From the NCBI GenBank assembly GCA_020635495.1, contig JACJZQ010000005.1, positions 142,500-206,499 on the forward strand: a stretch of 64,000 nucleotides of DNA, written 5' to 3'. Shown here piece by piece: positions 36,214-47,500 of this stretch. The DNA comes from Flavobacteriales bacterium. Lineage in GTDB: Bacteria; Bacteroidota; Bacteroidia; UBA10329. The translations under genes and the position numbers were made by a program. Positions within the stretch are counted from its first letter, which is position 1. Each line of letters begins with the position of its first letter. Under the pieces are notes generated by a model, which worked only from the letters and a program-made list of their open reading frames with translations, did no database searches and was not told where the DNA came from.

Positions 36214-38538
36214 GTGAAAAGGCTTCTTTCATATCGAAAGAAATGGGTTTTGGCAGGACTCACACTCGTGCTGACCATTTGGTTTGCGGTGTGTCTGCCA
36301 GACCCACTTTTCACCTCACCGACCAGCACCGTTCTGGAAGATAGCGATGGGCGTTTGCTGGCGGGTAGAATCGCTTCAGATGGTCAGTGGCGGTTTCCAA
36401 TGGCCGATAGTTTGCCTGAAAAGTTCAAGTTGTCGATCATCTATTTTGAAGACGAATACTTCTATCAGCATCCCGGTTTCAATCCGGTCTCTTTCGGCAG
36501 GGCGCTCAAGCAGAACATCAAGGCCAAACGGGTGGTAAGTGGTGGCAGTACGCTTTCCATGCAGACCATTCGCTTATCGCGGAAAGGGAAGTCACGTACT
36601 GTTTTTGAAAAACTCATTGAGGTTATTCAGGCGTTCCGGATGGAGCTGAGTTTTTCGAAAGAGGAGATTCTGAGAATGTACGCAGCGCACGCACCTTTCG
36701 GAGGTAACGTGGTCGGTTTGGATGCGGCCGCTTGGCGTTATTACGGTAGAAGTCCGCATCAACTTTCTTGGGGTGAGATGACAACGCTGGCGGTTTTGCC
36801 CAACGCCCCTTCTTTGGTCTATCCTGGTAAGAACAGCGATAAGCTGTTGAAGAAGAGAAACCGGCTGTTGGATAAACTCCACGCAAAAGGCGTTATCGAT
36901 GAATGGACCTGCGAGTTGGCCAAAGAGGAGCCACTGCCAGGTAGCCCGCATTCCATCCCGAATTTGACACCACATCTTTTGGCTCGCGCCATGAAAGAGG
37001 GTTACAGTGGCCAATGCGTACAGACCACTATTGATAGAAACCTGCAGGAGAATGTGAACCGGATTGTGAACGATTATCATGGGGTTTTGAGTCAGAATGA
37101 GATCCATAACATGGCCGTTCTAATAATGGATGTCAGAACTGGAAATGTGCTTGCATACACTGGAAATACAGATTGTCCTGACGAAGGTTCTGGTCGTGCG
37201 GTGGATGTGATCATGGCTCCTCGCAGCACGGGTAGTGTACTCAAACCATTCCTTTACACGTTCATGTTGCAGGATGGTGCGCTACTTCCAGATCAATTGG
37301 TTGCCGATATACCAACCCGTATCTCTGGCTACGCACCAAAGAATTTTGATCTGGCCTATGATGGTGCTGTACCTGCAAGCGAAGCACTGGCCCGCTCGTT
37401 GAATATCCCGGCAGTTCTCATGCTGAGGGAATATGGGTTGGAGCAGTTCTATCACCGACTCAAGAAACTGCGCTTTTCTACCATCAACCGTTCAATCGAT
37501 CATTACGGTCTGTCCATCATTCTTGGCGGAGCCGAAGCCAAACTTTGGGAGTTGGGCACTGCGTACATGAACATGGCGCGGGTTCTCAATCGCGATAGCT
37601 GTCTTATGTCTGGAACATATGACCAGACATTGTCTCCGCAAACGAATGATGAACTTACCGAAGCGTTTGATCCTGCAGCGCTTTGGTGGACGGCAGAGGC
37701 AATGTCAACGCTCAATCGGCCATGGCAGGAAGCAGGATGGCAAGAGTTCAGTTCTTCTCAGAAAGTGGCATGGAAAACAGGTACGAGTTTCGGTCATCGA
37801 GATGCTTGGGCCATCGGTTTTACACCCGATCATTTGGTTGGTGTCTGGGTCGGGAATGCCGATGGAGAAGGCCGTCCAGGTCTGACCGGTTTGGGTGTAG
37901 CGGCCCCCGTTCTTTTCAAAGTGTTCAAGCACTTGCCTAATTCAGATTGGTTTGAGCAGCCACAACTTCACATGACGAATGTGGAGGTATGTAAGCAGTC
38001 TGGTTTTCTTGCTTCGAACAATTGTCCTGACCGGGTTCAGACGCATGTTCCAGAAAATGCTGTCCGCGCAGCAGGCTGTCCGTATCATCAGCTGGTTCAT
38101 TTGGATAGTACGAGGCAGTTTCGAGTTTCGAGCGATTGCTATTCGGTTGCGGATATGAAGACGGAGCCTTGGTTCTTGTTGCCACCGATCCAAGAGTGGT
38201 ATTACCGAAGAAAGAACCCGAGTTATCGTCCGCTTCCCACATACGGCAAGCATTGCCAACCCAATTCAGAACCGAGTATGGCCGTCATCTACCCGAAGGA
38301 GAATTCGGGAATTTTCATTCCACGAAATTTGGATGGGACGATGGAAAAAGTGGTTTTCGAAATTGCCCATCGCCAACCTGGAAATACAGTTCATTGGCAT
38401 CTGGATGAATCGTTTGTGGGAACCACCCAATTTGAACATAGTTTAGAGATTTCATCAGGAGCAGGTATTCATCAATTGACAGTTGTGGACGAGAACGGTG
38501 AGTCGTTGAGTTGGAAGTTCGAGATGTTGGAAAAGTGA
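36214..38538 (+). CDS. pbpC: penicillin-binding protein 1C
   Basis: A 774-residue bifunctional peptidoglycan synthase anchored by an N-terminal membrane segment (~11-28). The GT51 glycosyltransferase domain has the catalytic-Glu motif FEDEYFYQHPGFN (residues 78-90) and GGSTLSMQTIRL. The transpeptidase domain has SVLK (S341-K344), SLN (395-397) and KTG (521-523), so all penicillin-binding motifs are present. The C-terminal ~100 residues form the small BiPBP_C beta domain typical of PBP1C. The start is GTG, eight bases after the alpha-2-macroglobulin stop. It probably works with that protein in envelope repair or defence. Confidence 0.94.
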   Translation: MKRLLSYRKKWVLAGLTLVLTIWFAVCLPDPLFTSPTSTVLEDSDGRLLAGRIASDGQWRFPMADSLPEKFKLSIIYFEDEYFYQHPGFNPVSFGRALKQNIKAKRVVSGGSTLSMQTIRLSRKGKSRTVFEKLIEVIQAFRMELSFSKEEILRMYAAHAPFGGNVVGLDAAAWRYYGRSPHQLSWGEMTTLAVLPNAPSLVYPGKNSDKLLKKRNRLLDKLHAKGVIDEWTCELAKEEPLPGSPHSIPNLTPHLLARAMKEGYSGQCVQTTIDRNLQENVNRIVNDYHGVLSQNEIHNMAVLIMDVRTGNVLAYTGNTDCPDEGSGRAVDVIMAPRSTGSVLKPFLYTFMLQDGALLPDQLVADIPTRISGYAPKNFDLAYDGAVPASEALARSLNIPAVLMLREYGLEQFYHRLKKLRFSTINRSIDHYGLSIILGGAEAKLWELGTAYMNMARVLNRDSCLMSGTYDQTLSPQTNDELTEAFDPAALWWTAEAMSTLNRPWQEAGWQEFSSSQKVAWKTGTSFGHRDAWAIGFTPDHLVGVWVGNADGEGRPGLTGLGVAAPVLFKVFKHLPNSDWFEQPQLHMTNVEVCKQSGFLASNNCPDRVQTHVPENAVRAAGCPYHQLVHLDSTRQFRVSSDCYSVADMKTEPWFLLPPIQEWYYRRKNPSYRPLPTYGKHCQPNSEPSMAVIYPKENSGIFIPRNLDGTMEKVVFEIAHRQPGNTVHWHLDESFVGTTQFEHSLEISSGAGIHQLTVVDENGESLSWKFEMLEK

Positions 38539-38540
38539 AT

Positions 38541-38562
38541 AGCCTCTTAAACGAGAGGCTTT
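38541..38562. terminator. hairpin between convergent pbpC and the giant gene
   Basis: AGCCTCT (38541-38547) pairs with AGAGGCT (38554-38560) over loop TAAACG, three bases after the pbpC stop. The T-run is short, so it may act from either side with modest strength. Confidence 0.65.
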
Positions 38563-38596
38563 AGCGTTCTAGTGTCGGCCAACTTTCATTCTTTGT

Positions 38597-41500
38597 TTAC
38601 CGATGTAGAGTTACGCCATCTGTATAAATGTGGAGGTGGTTCTGCCAGTCGATAATTTCAAATCGATATACATAAGTGCCTTGTTGAACTTGTTGTCCTT
38701 TGAAAGACCCATCCCAATGGTATTCATCATCGTGTGATTCGAAGATTTCTTCTCCCCATCGGTTGTATACGGAAAAATGATACTCTTTGTAGCCCATGCC
38801 TTGTCCAAAGAAAAAGTCGTTGATTCCATCTCCATTCGGAGTGAAGCTATTCGGAATGTAAAAGGTGAACACTGGGTTAACTACCACAAAATCTCGGATT
38901 GAGGCGGTACACCCATGGATTGTTGAAACCAACAATGAGACTGCGTATGTGCCCGTGTCTGCATAAGTATGACTCGGATTCTGCTCGTCTGTATAATCCC
39001 CATCTCCAAATTCCCAATACCAATCTACCACGTTTTCGCTGCTCTGATCAGTGAAATCAAAAACAGGGTCATTCAAGTCCGTAATGTAGAAATTGGCCTC
39101 ATACAATGCAGTTGGATTTGCATATACCGTAATGAGCTGTGGTTCTGTAACTGTGGCCACACACCCATCAGCAGAAGTTACCGTGAGGGAAACATCATAA
39201 TAATAGGTCGAAGTATCACCAGGTTCGGCACCAAGGAAATCATGTCCTGGATGTTGAGCAAAAACCGTGTCGGTGCCGTCACCAAAAGTCCAAGCCCAGT
39301 TATCTAAATAGTAACCGGGTTCAATGGTCGATTCGCTCCAGAATTGAACAGGCAGAATCTGGCATCCTTCAAATTGATCAGCGGCAATTACAGGATTAGG
39401 CAAAGGGTTGATCTGAATAGTCTGAGTATCGGCATGAAAACATCCATTGTTGGTGGCTACAACAAGCGAAATTTCGTGTGCTCCGAATTCATCGAAAACA
39501 AACGTTGGAGATTGGTCTGAACGTGTGCCGTAGGTTGCGAATGTCCATTGCCAATCAACAATCTCGTCATCTGTTGATTGTACAACGGTTGATTGGTCAA
39601 AGAAGTAGACCGAATCTTCTTCGCAAAAATGAGACTCGATTGAAAAATCAGCTACCGGATTCGGATGTACAAGAATATCATTGGTTGAAATCGTGTCATC
39701 ACATCCAGCAGTATTGGTAACGATCAACTGCGCATAATTGCTTCCAAAACTTGCGTAGATATTCGTTGCATTTTGATCGGTGGAAGTGCCGCCATCAAAT
39801 GTCCATTCCCAGCTAGAAATAGGATAATTGATCGATTCAGTACTTAAATCAGTGAACTGGGTTGGAAGTCCTAAACAGACCGAATCTGCTGTGAACATAG
39901 CAACCGGAAGAGGGTAGATTTCAATGTCTGCGTAGGAGGTATTTTCACAGCCATAGTCTGAAGTAACCGTTAGCTCCACTGGGTAGAGGCCAACAGGGAG
40001 GCTACCCAACATTGGCGATTGTCCATAGACCGTATCGGTTACATCGACTACCCACATCCATTGGTCAATGGTGCCTGTTGTGATGGTTGAATTGTCCGTT
40101 ACTGACGCTAAGCCATCTGCACAGGCATTACCAACAGTAAAATCAGAACTTGGCATTGGGTGTACCGCGATATCGCTAGAAATGGTGTCGGTGCAACCAA
40201 AGTTGGTTTCTACTACAAGCTCAACTGTAAACGTTCCTTCAACAGGATACGTGTGCTGAGGATTTTGCAACGTAGAAGATTCTCCATCTCCAAAATCCCA
40301 TTCCCATTGGTCAATGGTCCCCGTGCTTACAATACTTTGATCTTGCATGCTTGCAGGTGCATCAAGACAAATATTCACGAAATCGTAATTCGCAATTGGA
40401 TTTGGATGAATCTCTATGCTTACAGAAGTGGCATCAGAACAACCTTCATCTGTTGTGACGGCCAAGGTCACTTGATAAGTTCCTTCTGTAGGGTATTGAT
40501 GATCGAAATTTGAGACAGACTCTGTATTTCCATCTCCTAATACCCAAACTGTTGAAACGATATTACCTAAAGAAGCGCTTTCAAAGCTGATTGTTTCGGC
40601 TTCACATGCTTCGGCATTTGCCAAGATCAACGCAGTTGGATTAAGCATTACGGTGACTGTAACAGTATCAGTATTAAGACATCCAGCTGCATCGGTCAGA
40701 TGCACTACATACTCCTCCGTAGCGGAAGGGGTAGCAACAGGGTTGCTGATGGTAGGGCTAGAGAGTGAGCCACCAGGGAACCAAACGAAGCTTCCCGTTC
40801 CGATGGCTTCAAGTTGAGCTGATTCTCCTTCGCAGATTGCTTGGTCAGGACCCGCATTAATTGCTGGTAGCTGATTAACAGTTATTGTAACATCATCGGT
40901 GTTGACGCACCCGTTCAAATCTGTTCCAGTAACGGTTAACGTTGTAGTGTTGCCACCATTAAACACAGGGTTGGAAATTGAACCGTTGGTCAGATCTGTG
41001 CTTGGAGTCCAAACGTAGTCCGTGGCTCCCGTAGCAGCTAATTGAATGTCTTCACCAAAGCATATTGCTTCATCAGTGCCAGCATCAACCACAGGCAATG
41101 CGTTTACCGTTATGTTCACATCGTCAACATTCACACACCCGTTCAAATCGGTACCTGTAACTGTAAAAAGTGTTGTTGATGTTCCAGAAAAAATCGGAGA
41201 GTCGCTGGTGCTGTTATCAAGGTAGGTACTTGGTGACCAGACGTAGGTTGTTGCGCCAGAAACCGATAGTTGGGCTTGGTCTCCGATGCATATAGCTTCG
41301 TCAATTCCAGCATCAACTGCGGGCAGATCATGCACGGTTACTTCTACGTCATCCGTTGACTCACACCCACTTGCATCTGTTACCGTAACTGTGAATAGAG
41401 TAGTGGTAGAACCGGAAAAAGTTGGATTTGCAATTGCTGGATTATCAAGCCCCGTTATTGGATTCCAGCTGAAACTAACTGCGCCTGAAGCATTAAGTTG

Positions 41501-44500
41501 TGTCGATTCGCCATCACAAATCTCTGCGTCTGGTCCCGCATCTGCAACTGGTAAGTTATTGACGGTAACCTCAACTACATCGGTGTTGATGCAGCCGTTT
41601 CCATCTGTTCCCGTTACGGTGAAAGTGGTGGTTGTTAAACCAGAGAATGTTGGGTTTGCAATGCTGCCATTGTCCAGATCAACCGCTGGATTCCAATCGT
41701 AAGTTGTTGCGCCTGTAGCTCCCAACTGAATGCTGAAACCAGAACAGATGGCAAGGTCTTGTCCAGCATCCACTACTGGCAATGGATTCACGGTCACGTT
41801 TACATCATCAGTGCTGGAACAACCGTTTTGGTCGGTTCCCACAACGGTTAAAAGTGCAGTTGCAGTTCCTGAGAATACCGGATTGGCAATTTGTGCATTG
41901 TCAAGGTCAATGCTTGGCGACCACTCGTAGTTCAAAGCACCTGTTGCAACGAGCTGAACTTGACCACCAACGCAGAGTGCTTCGTCCATTCCTGCATCCA
42001 CTGAAGGGAGCAGGTTCACACTAACAGTAATATCATCTGTATTTGTACATCCGTTGGCATCTGTACCAACAACGGTAAATGTGGTAGTTGTTGTTCCAGA
42101 GAAAACAGGGTCGGGAACGTTTGCATTGTCTAATCCTGTTGCAGGAGACCACTCATAAGATTGTGCGCCCATTGCCGCTAACTGAACCATTTCCCCAAAA
42201 CAGATTGCAGTATCAGGTCCGGCATCAACAGGTAAGATCGCATTAACCGTTATGGTGATCTGATCGGATGCAGTACAACCATTACCATCTATTGAGGTAA
42301 CGGTATAGGTTGTGGTATTCAGTCCAGAGAATACCGGATTTGAGACGGCATAATTATTCAATCCGTTCTGTGGTCCCCAGCTATAACTGACGCCTCCCGA
42401 AGCTTGTAGTTGGCCAGTTGAACCTTCACAGATTTCTAGGTCTGGTCCAGCATCAACTATGGGCAGGTCGTTTACAGTAACTATAACATCATCTGTATTA
42501 ACGCATCCATTTCCATCTGTACCAGTAACAGTTAACGTTTCTGTGGTTGTTCCTGAAAAGGTTGGAGATTGAATGTTTGCATCATCCAGATTCGTAGCCG
42601 CACCCCATTCGTAAGAGACCGCGCCACTCGCATTCAGTTGAACCGTGAAACCTGTGCAGATTACTTCGTCAGCACCAGCATCAACAACTGGCAGCGGGTT
42701 TACTGTAACAGTAACATCATCTGTGGCAATACAGCCATCAGCATCAGTTCCGGTAACAGTAAGCGTAGTTGTCGCAGATCCATCGAAATCAGGGTTTGAA
42801 ATGTTCGGGTCGGTAAGGTCTTGGGCTGGTGTCCAACTATAAGAAACAGCCCCGCTTGCGCTCAATCCAATAACATCGCCATCGCATATGGTCACATCAT
42901 TTCCTGCATCAATAACCAATGGAGCAGGTTCAGAAATAGTGACATCAATTGTGATCTGACACAAGTTCGCATCCTCAATTGCCACCGTGTATGTGTTCGG
43001 TAGTAAATTGTCGAACACACCTGTTGGCTGAGAGCCACCACCGATATCAAATGTGTAAGGAGGTGTTCCTCCGGATGCGCCTACCTCAAATTGACCATCG
43101 TTTGAACCAAAACAGGTTAGGTCTAATTGTGAAGCGATAGATGCAGCAAGTTCTGTTGGTTCCGTGATGTCAGTGACAACCTGTACGGAACAACCATTAG
43201 CATCAGCTACAGTTACTGAGTAGTTTCCAGCAGATAAGTTGCTGAAAGTCCCGCTCTGCTGAGGTCCATTTCCAAGATCATACGAATATGGTCCAGTACC
43301 ATCTTGAGCTGCTATTTCTACAGAACCATCGGTACCTCCAAAGCAAGAGACCGCTGTTTGATTTACGATTGAAGCTGTGAGAGAAATAGGCTCGAGAAGC
43401 GTAACAGCAATAGTGTTTTGGCAGCCAACAGCATCTTCTACTACAATCGTGTAAGATCCTGCTGTCAAAGTTGCAAATGAACCTGAGTTTTGAGCTCCAT
43501 TTCCAATGTCGAACGTGTAAGGAGATGTTCCGCCTACTGCAGATACCTCAACGGTTGCATCGGCCATTCCACTGCAAGATGCATCGGTCTGATTATCAAC
43601 GGTACCTATCACTTCAGTTGGTTCGTTCAGAATGATTGAAACCGTGTTCAAACAACCGTTAGCATCGGTTACATCTACTGTATATGTTCCCGCTGAGTAT
43701 CCGGCAAAAGTTCCGTTTGTTTGATTTCCAGCTCCATCTGTGTAGCTATAATTTGGGGTTCCTCCAGTTGCCGATATTGTAAATACGCCATCGCTTCCTC
43801 CAAAGCAAGTGGGGTCAGTTTGAGACTGAATTGCCCCTACCACGGGAGTCGGTTCTGAGATGGAGATGGTCACCACATCACTGCAGTTGTTGGCATCGAG
43901 GATGGTGACGGTGTATGATCCCGCGGCCAGTGCTGTGAACGTTCCAGAAACCTGAGGACCGCTACCGATATCGAAGGTATAAGGAGGCGTTCCACCGGAA
44001 GCAGATACAGTTGCCGAACCGGTGGCCGCTGCGTTACAGTCGGCATCTACCGTGGCATCCAAAGCTCCAACAACGGGAGTAGGTTCTGCGATGGTCACCG
44101 GAACAGGGAACGTACAGTTGTTGGCATCCTGCGCGGTGATGGTGTACGATCCCGCGGAGAGCCCAGTGAACGTACCCGAAGCCCCGAAAGTGACCCCATC
44201 GATGGCGTAGGAATATGGAGCTGTGGAACCTGATGCTTCTACCGTTACCGCTCCTGTTGCCGCGCCAAAGCAATCGGCATCGGTCTGGGAAGTGATGCTG
44301 GCCGTGAGCCCGCTGAGGTCAGCAATGGTCACCACGATATCATCTGTACAGTTGTTGGCATCGGTCACGGTGACGGTGTATGATCCCGCGGTGAGCGCAG
44401 TGAACGTACCCGAGGCCTGGGGACCGCTACCGATGTCAAAGGAGTATGGCGTTGTTCCGCCTGTGGCCGATACGGTGAATGCCCCGTTGGCATTGCCACA

Positions 44501-47500
44501 GGTGGCATCGGTGACGGCATCTTGGCTGAGCACGAGAACAGCAGGTTCCGCGATCACGACCGGTACCGAGGTCGGGCAGTTGTTGGCATCGAGGATGTTG
44601 ACGGTGTAGGAACCAGCGGCCAGCCCAGTGAACGTGCCCGAGGCCTGTGGACCACTACCGATATCGAAGGAGTAAGGAGGCGTTCCACCGGAAGCAGACA
44701 CGGTTGCCGAACCGGTGGCCGCTGCGTTACAGTCGGCATCGGTGGTGGCATCGAGTGCCCCTACCACGGGAGTCGGTTCTGAGATGGAGATGGTCACCAC
44801 ATCACTGCAGTTGTTGGCATCGAGGATGGTGACGGTGTATGATCCCGCGGCCAGTGCTGTGAACGTTCCAGAAACCTGAGGACCGCTACCGATATCGAAG
44901 GTATAAGGAGGCGTTCCACCGGAGGCAGATACAGTTGCTGAACCGGTGGCCGCTGCGTTACAGTCGGCATCTACCGTGGCATCCAAAGCCCCAACAACGG
45001 GAGTAGGTTCTGCGATGGTCACCGGAACAGGGAATGTACAGTTGTTGGCATCCTGGGCGGTGATGGTGTACGATCCCGCGGTGAGCCCAGTGAACGTACC
45101 CGAAGCCCCGAACGTGACCCCATCGATGGCGTAGGAATATGGAGCTGTGGAACCGGAAGCTTCCACGGTCACGGCACCTGTAGCCGCGCCAAAGCAATCC
45201 GCATCGGTCTGGGAAGAGATGCTGGCCGTGAGCCCGCTGAGGTCAGCAATGGTCACCACCATGTCATCGGTGCAGTTGTTGGCATCGGTCACGGTGATGG
45301 TGTATGATCCCGCGGTGAGCGCAGTGAACGTACCCGAGGCCTGGGGACCGCTACCGATGTCAAAGGAGTATGGCGTTGTTCCGCCTGTGGCCGATACGGT
45401 GAATGCCCCGTTGGCATTGCCACAGGTGGCATCGGTGACGGCATCTTGGCTGAGCACGAGAACAGCAGGTTCCGCGATCACGACCGGTACCGAGGTCGGA
45501 CAGTTGTTGGCATCGAGGATGTTGACGGTGTAGGAACCAGCGGCCAGCGCTGTGAACGTTCCGGAAACCTGTGGACCGCTGCCGATATCGAAGGAGTAAG
45601 GAGGCGTTCCACCGGAAGCACTTACAGTTGCTGAACCAGTGGCCGCAGCGTTACAGTCGGCATCGGTGGTGGCATCGAGTGCCCCTACCACGGGAGTCGG
45701 TTCAGCGATGGAGATGGGCACCACATCACTGCAGTTGTTGGCATCGAGGATGGTGACCGAGTATGATCCCGCGGCCAGTGCAGTGAACGTTCCAGAAACC
45801 TGAGGACCGCTACCGATATCGAAGGTATAAGGAGGTGTTCCACCGGAAGCACTTACAGTTGCTGAACCGGTGGCCGCAGCGTTACAATCAGCATCTACCG
45901 TGGCATCCAAAGCCCCAACAACGGGAGTAGGTTCTGCGATGGTCACCGGAACAGGGAATGTACAGTTGTTGGCATCCTGGGCGGTGATGGTGTACGATCC
46001 CGCGGAGAGCCCTGTGAACGTACCTGAAGCCCCGAACGTGACCCCATCGATGGCGAAGGCGTATGGAGCTGTGGAACCTGATGCTTCTACCGTTACCGAT
46101 CCTGTAGCCGCGCCAAAGCAATCGGCATCGGTCTGGGAAGTGATGCTGGCCGTGAGCCCGCTGAGGTCAGCAATGGTCACCACGATATCATCTGTACAGT
46201 TGTTGGCATCGGTCACGGTGACGGTGTATGATCCCGCGGTGAGCGCAGTGAACGTACCCGAGGCCTGGGGACCGCTACCGATGTCAAAGGAGTATGGCGT
46301 TGTTCCGCCTGTGGCCGATACGGTGAATGCCCCGTTGGCATTGCCACAGGTGGCATCGGTGACGGCATCTTGGCTGAGCACGAGAACAGCAGGTTCCGCG
46401 ATCACGACCGGTACCGAGGTCGGGCAGTTGTTGGCATCGAGGATGTTGACGGTGTAGGAACCAGCGGCCAGAGCAGTGAACGTTCCGGAAACCTGAGGAC
46501 CGCTACCGATATCGAAGGTATAAGGAGGTGTTCCACCGGAAGCACTTACAGTTGCCGAACCGGTGGCCGCTGCGTTACAGTCGGCATCGGTGGTGGCATC
46601 GAGTGCCCCTACCACGGGAGTCGGTTCTGAGATGGAGATGGTCACCACATCACTGCAGTTGTTGGCATCGAGGATGGTGACGGTGTATGATCCCGCGGCC
46701 AGTGCTGTGAACGTTCCAGAAACCTGAGGACCGCTACCGATATCGAAGGTATAAGGAGGCGTTCCACCGGAGGCAGATACAGTTGCTGAACCGGTGGCCG
46801 CTGCGTTACAGTCGGCATCTACCGTGGCATCCAAAGCCCCAACAACGGGAGTAGGTTCTGCGATGGTCACCGGAACAGGGAATGTACAGTTGTTGGCATC
46901 CTGGGCGGTGATGGTGTACGATCCCGCGGTGAGCCCAGTGAACGTACCCGAAGCCCCGAACGTGACCCCATCGATGGCGTAGGAATATGGAGCGGTGGAA
47001 CCTGATGCTTCTACTGTTACCGATCCTGTAGCCGCGCCAAAGCAATCGGCATCGGTCTGGGAAGTGATGCTGGCCGTGAGCCCGCTGAGGTCAGCAATGG
47101 TCACCACGATATCATCTGTACAGTTGTTGGCATCGGTCACGGTGACGGTGTATGATCCCGCGGTGAGCGCAGTGAACGTACCCGAGGCCTGGGGACCGCT
47201 ACCGATGTCAAAGGAGTATGGCGTTGTTCCGCCTGTGGCCGATACGGTGAATGCCCCGTTGGCATTGCCACAGGTGGCATCGGTGACGGCATCTTGGCTG
47301 AGCACGAGAACAGCAGGTTCCGCGATCACGACCGGTACCGAGGTCGGGCAGTTGTTGGCATCGAGGATGTTGACGGTGTAGGAACCAGCGGCCAGAGCAG
47401 TGAACGTTCCGGAAACCTGAGGACCGCTACCGATATCGAAGGTATAAGGAGGCGTTCCACCGGAAGCACTTACAGTTGCCGAACCGGTGGCCGCTGCGTT

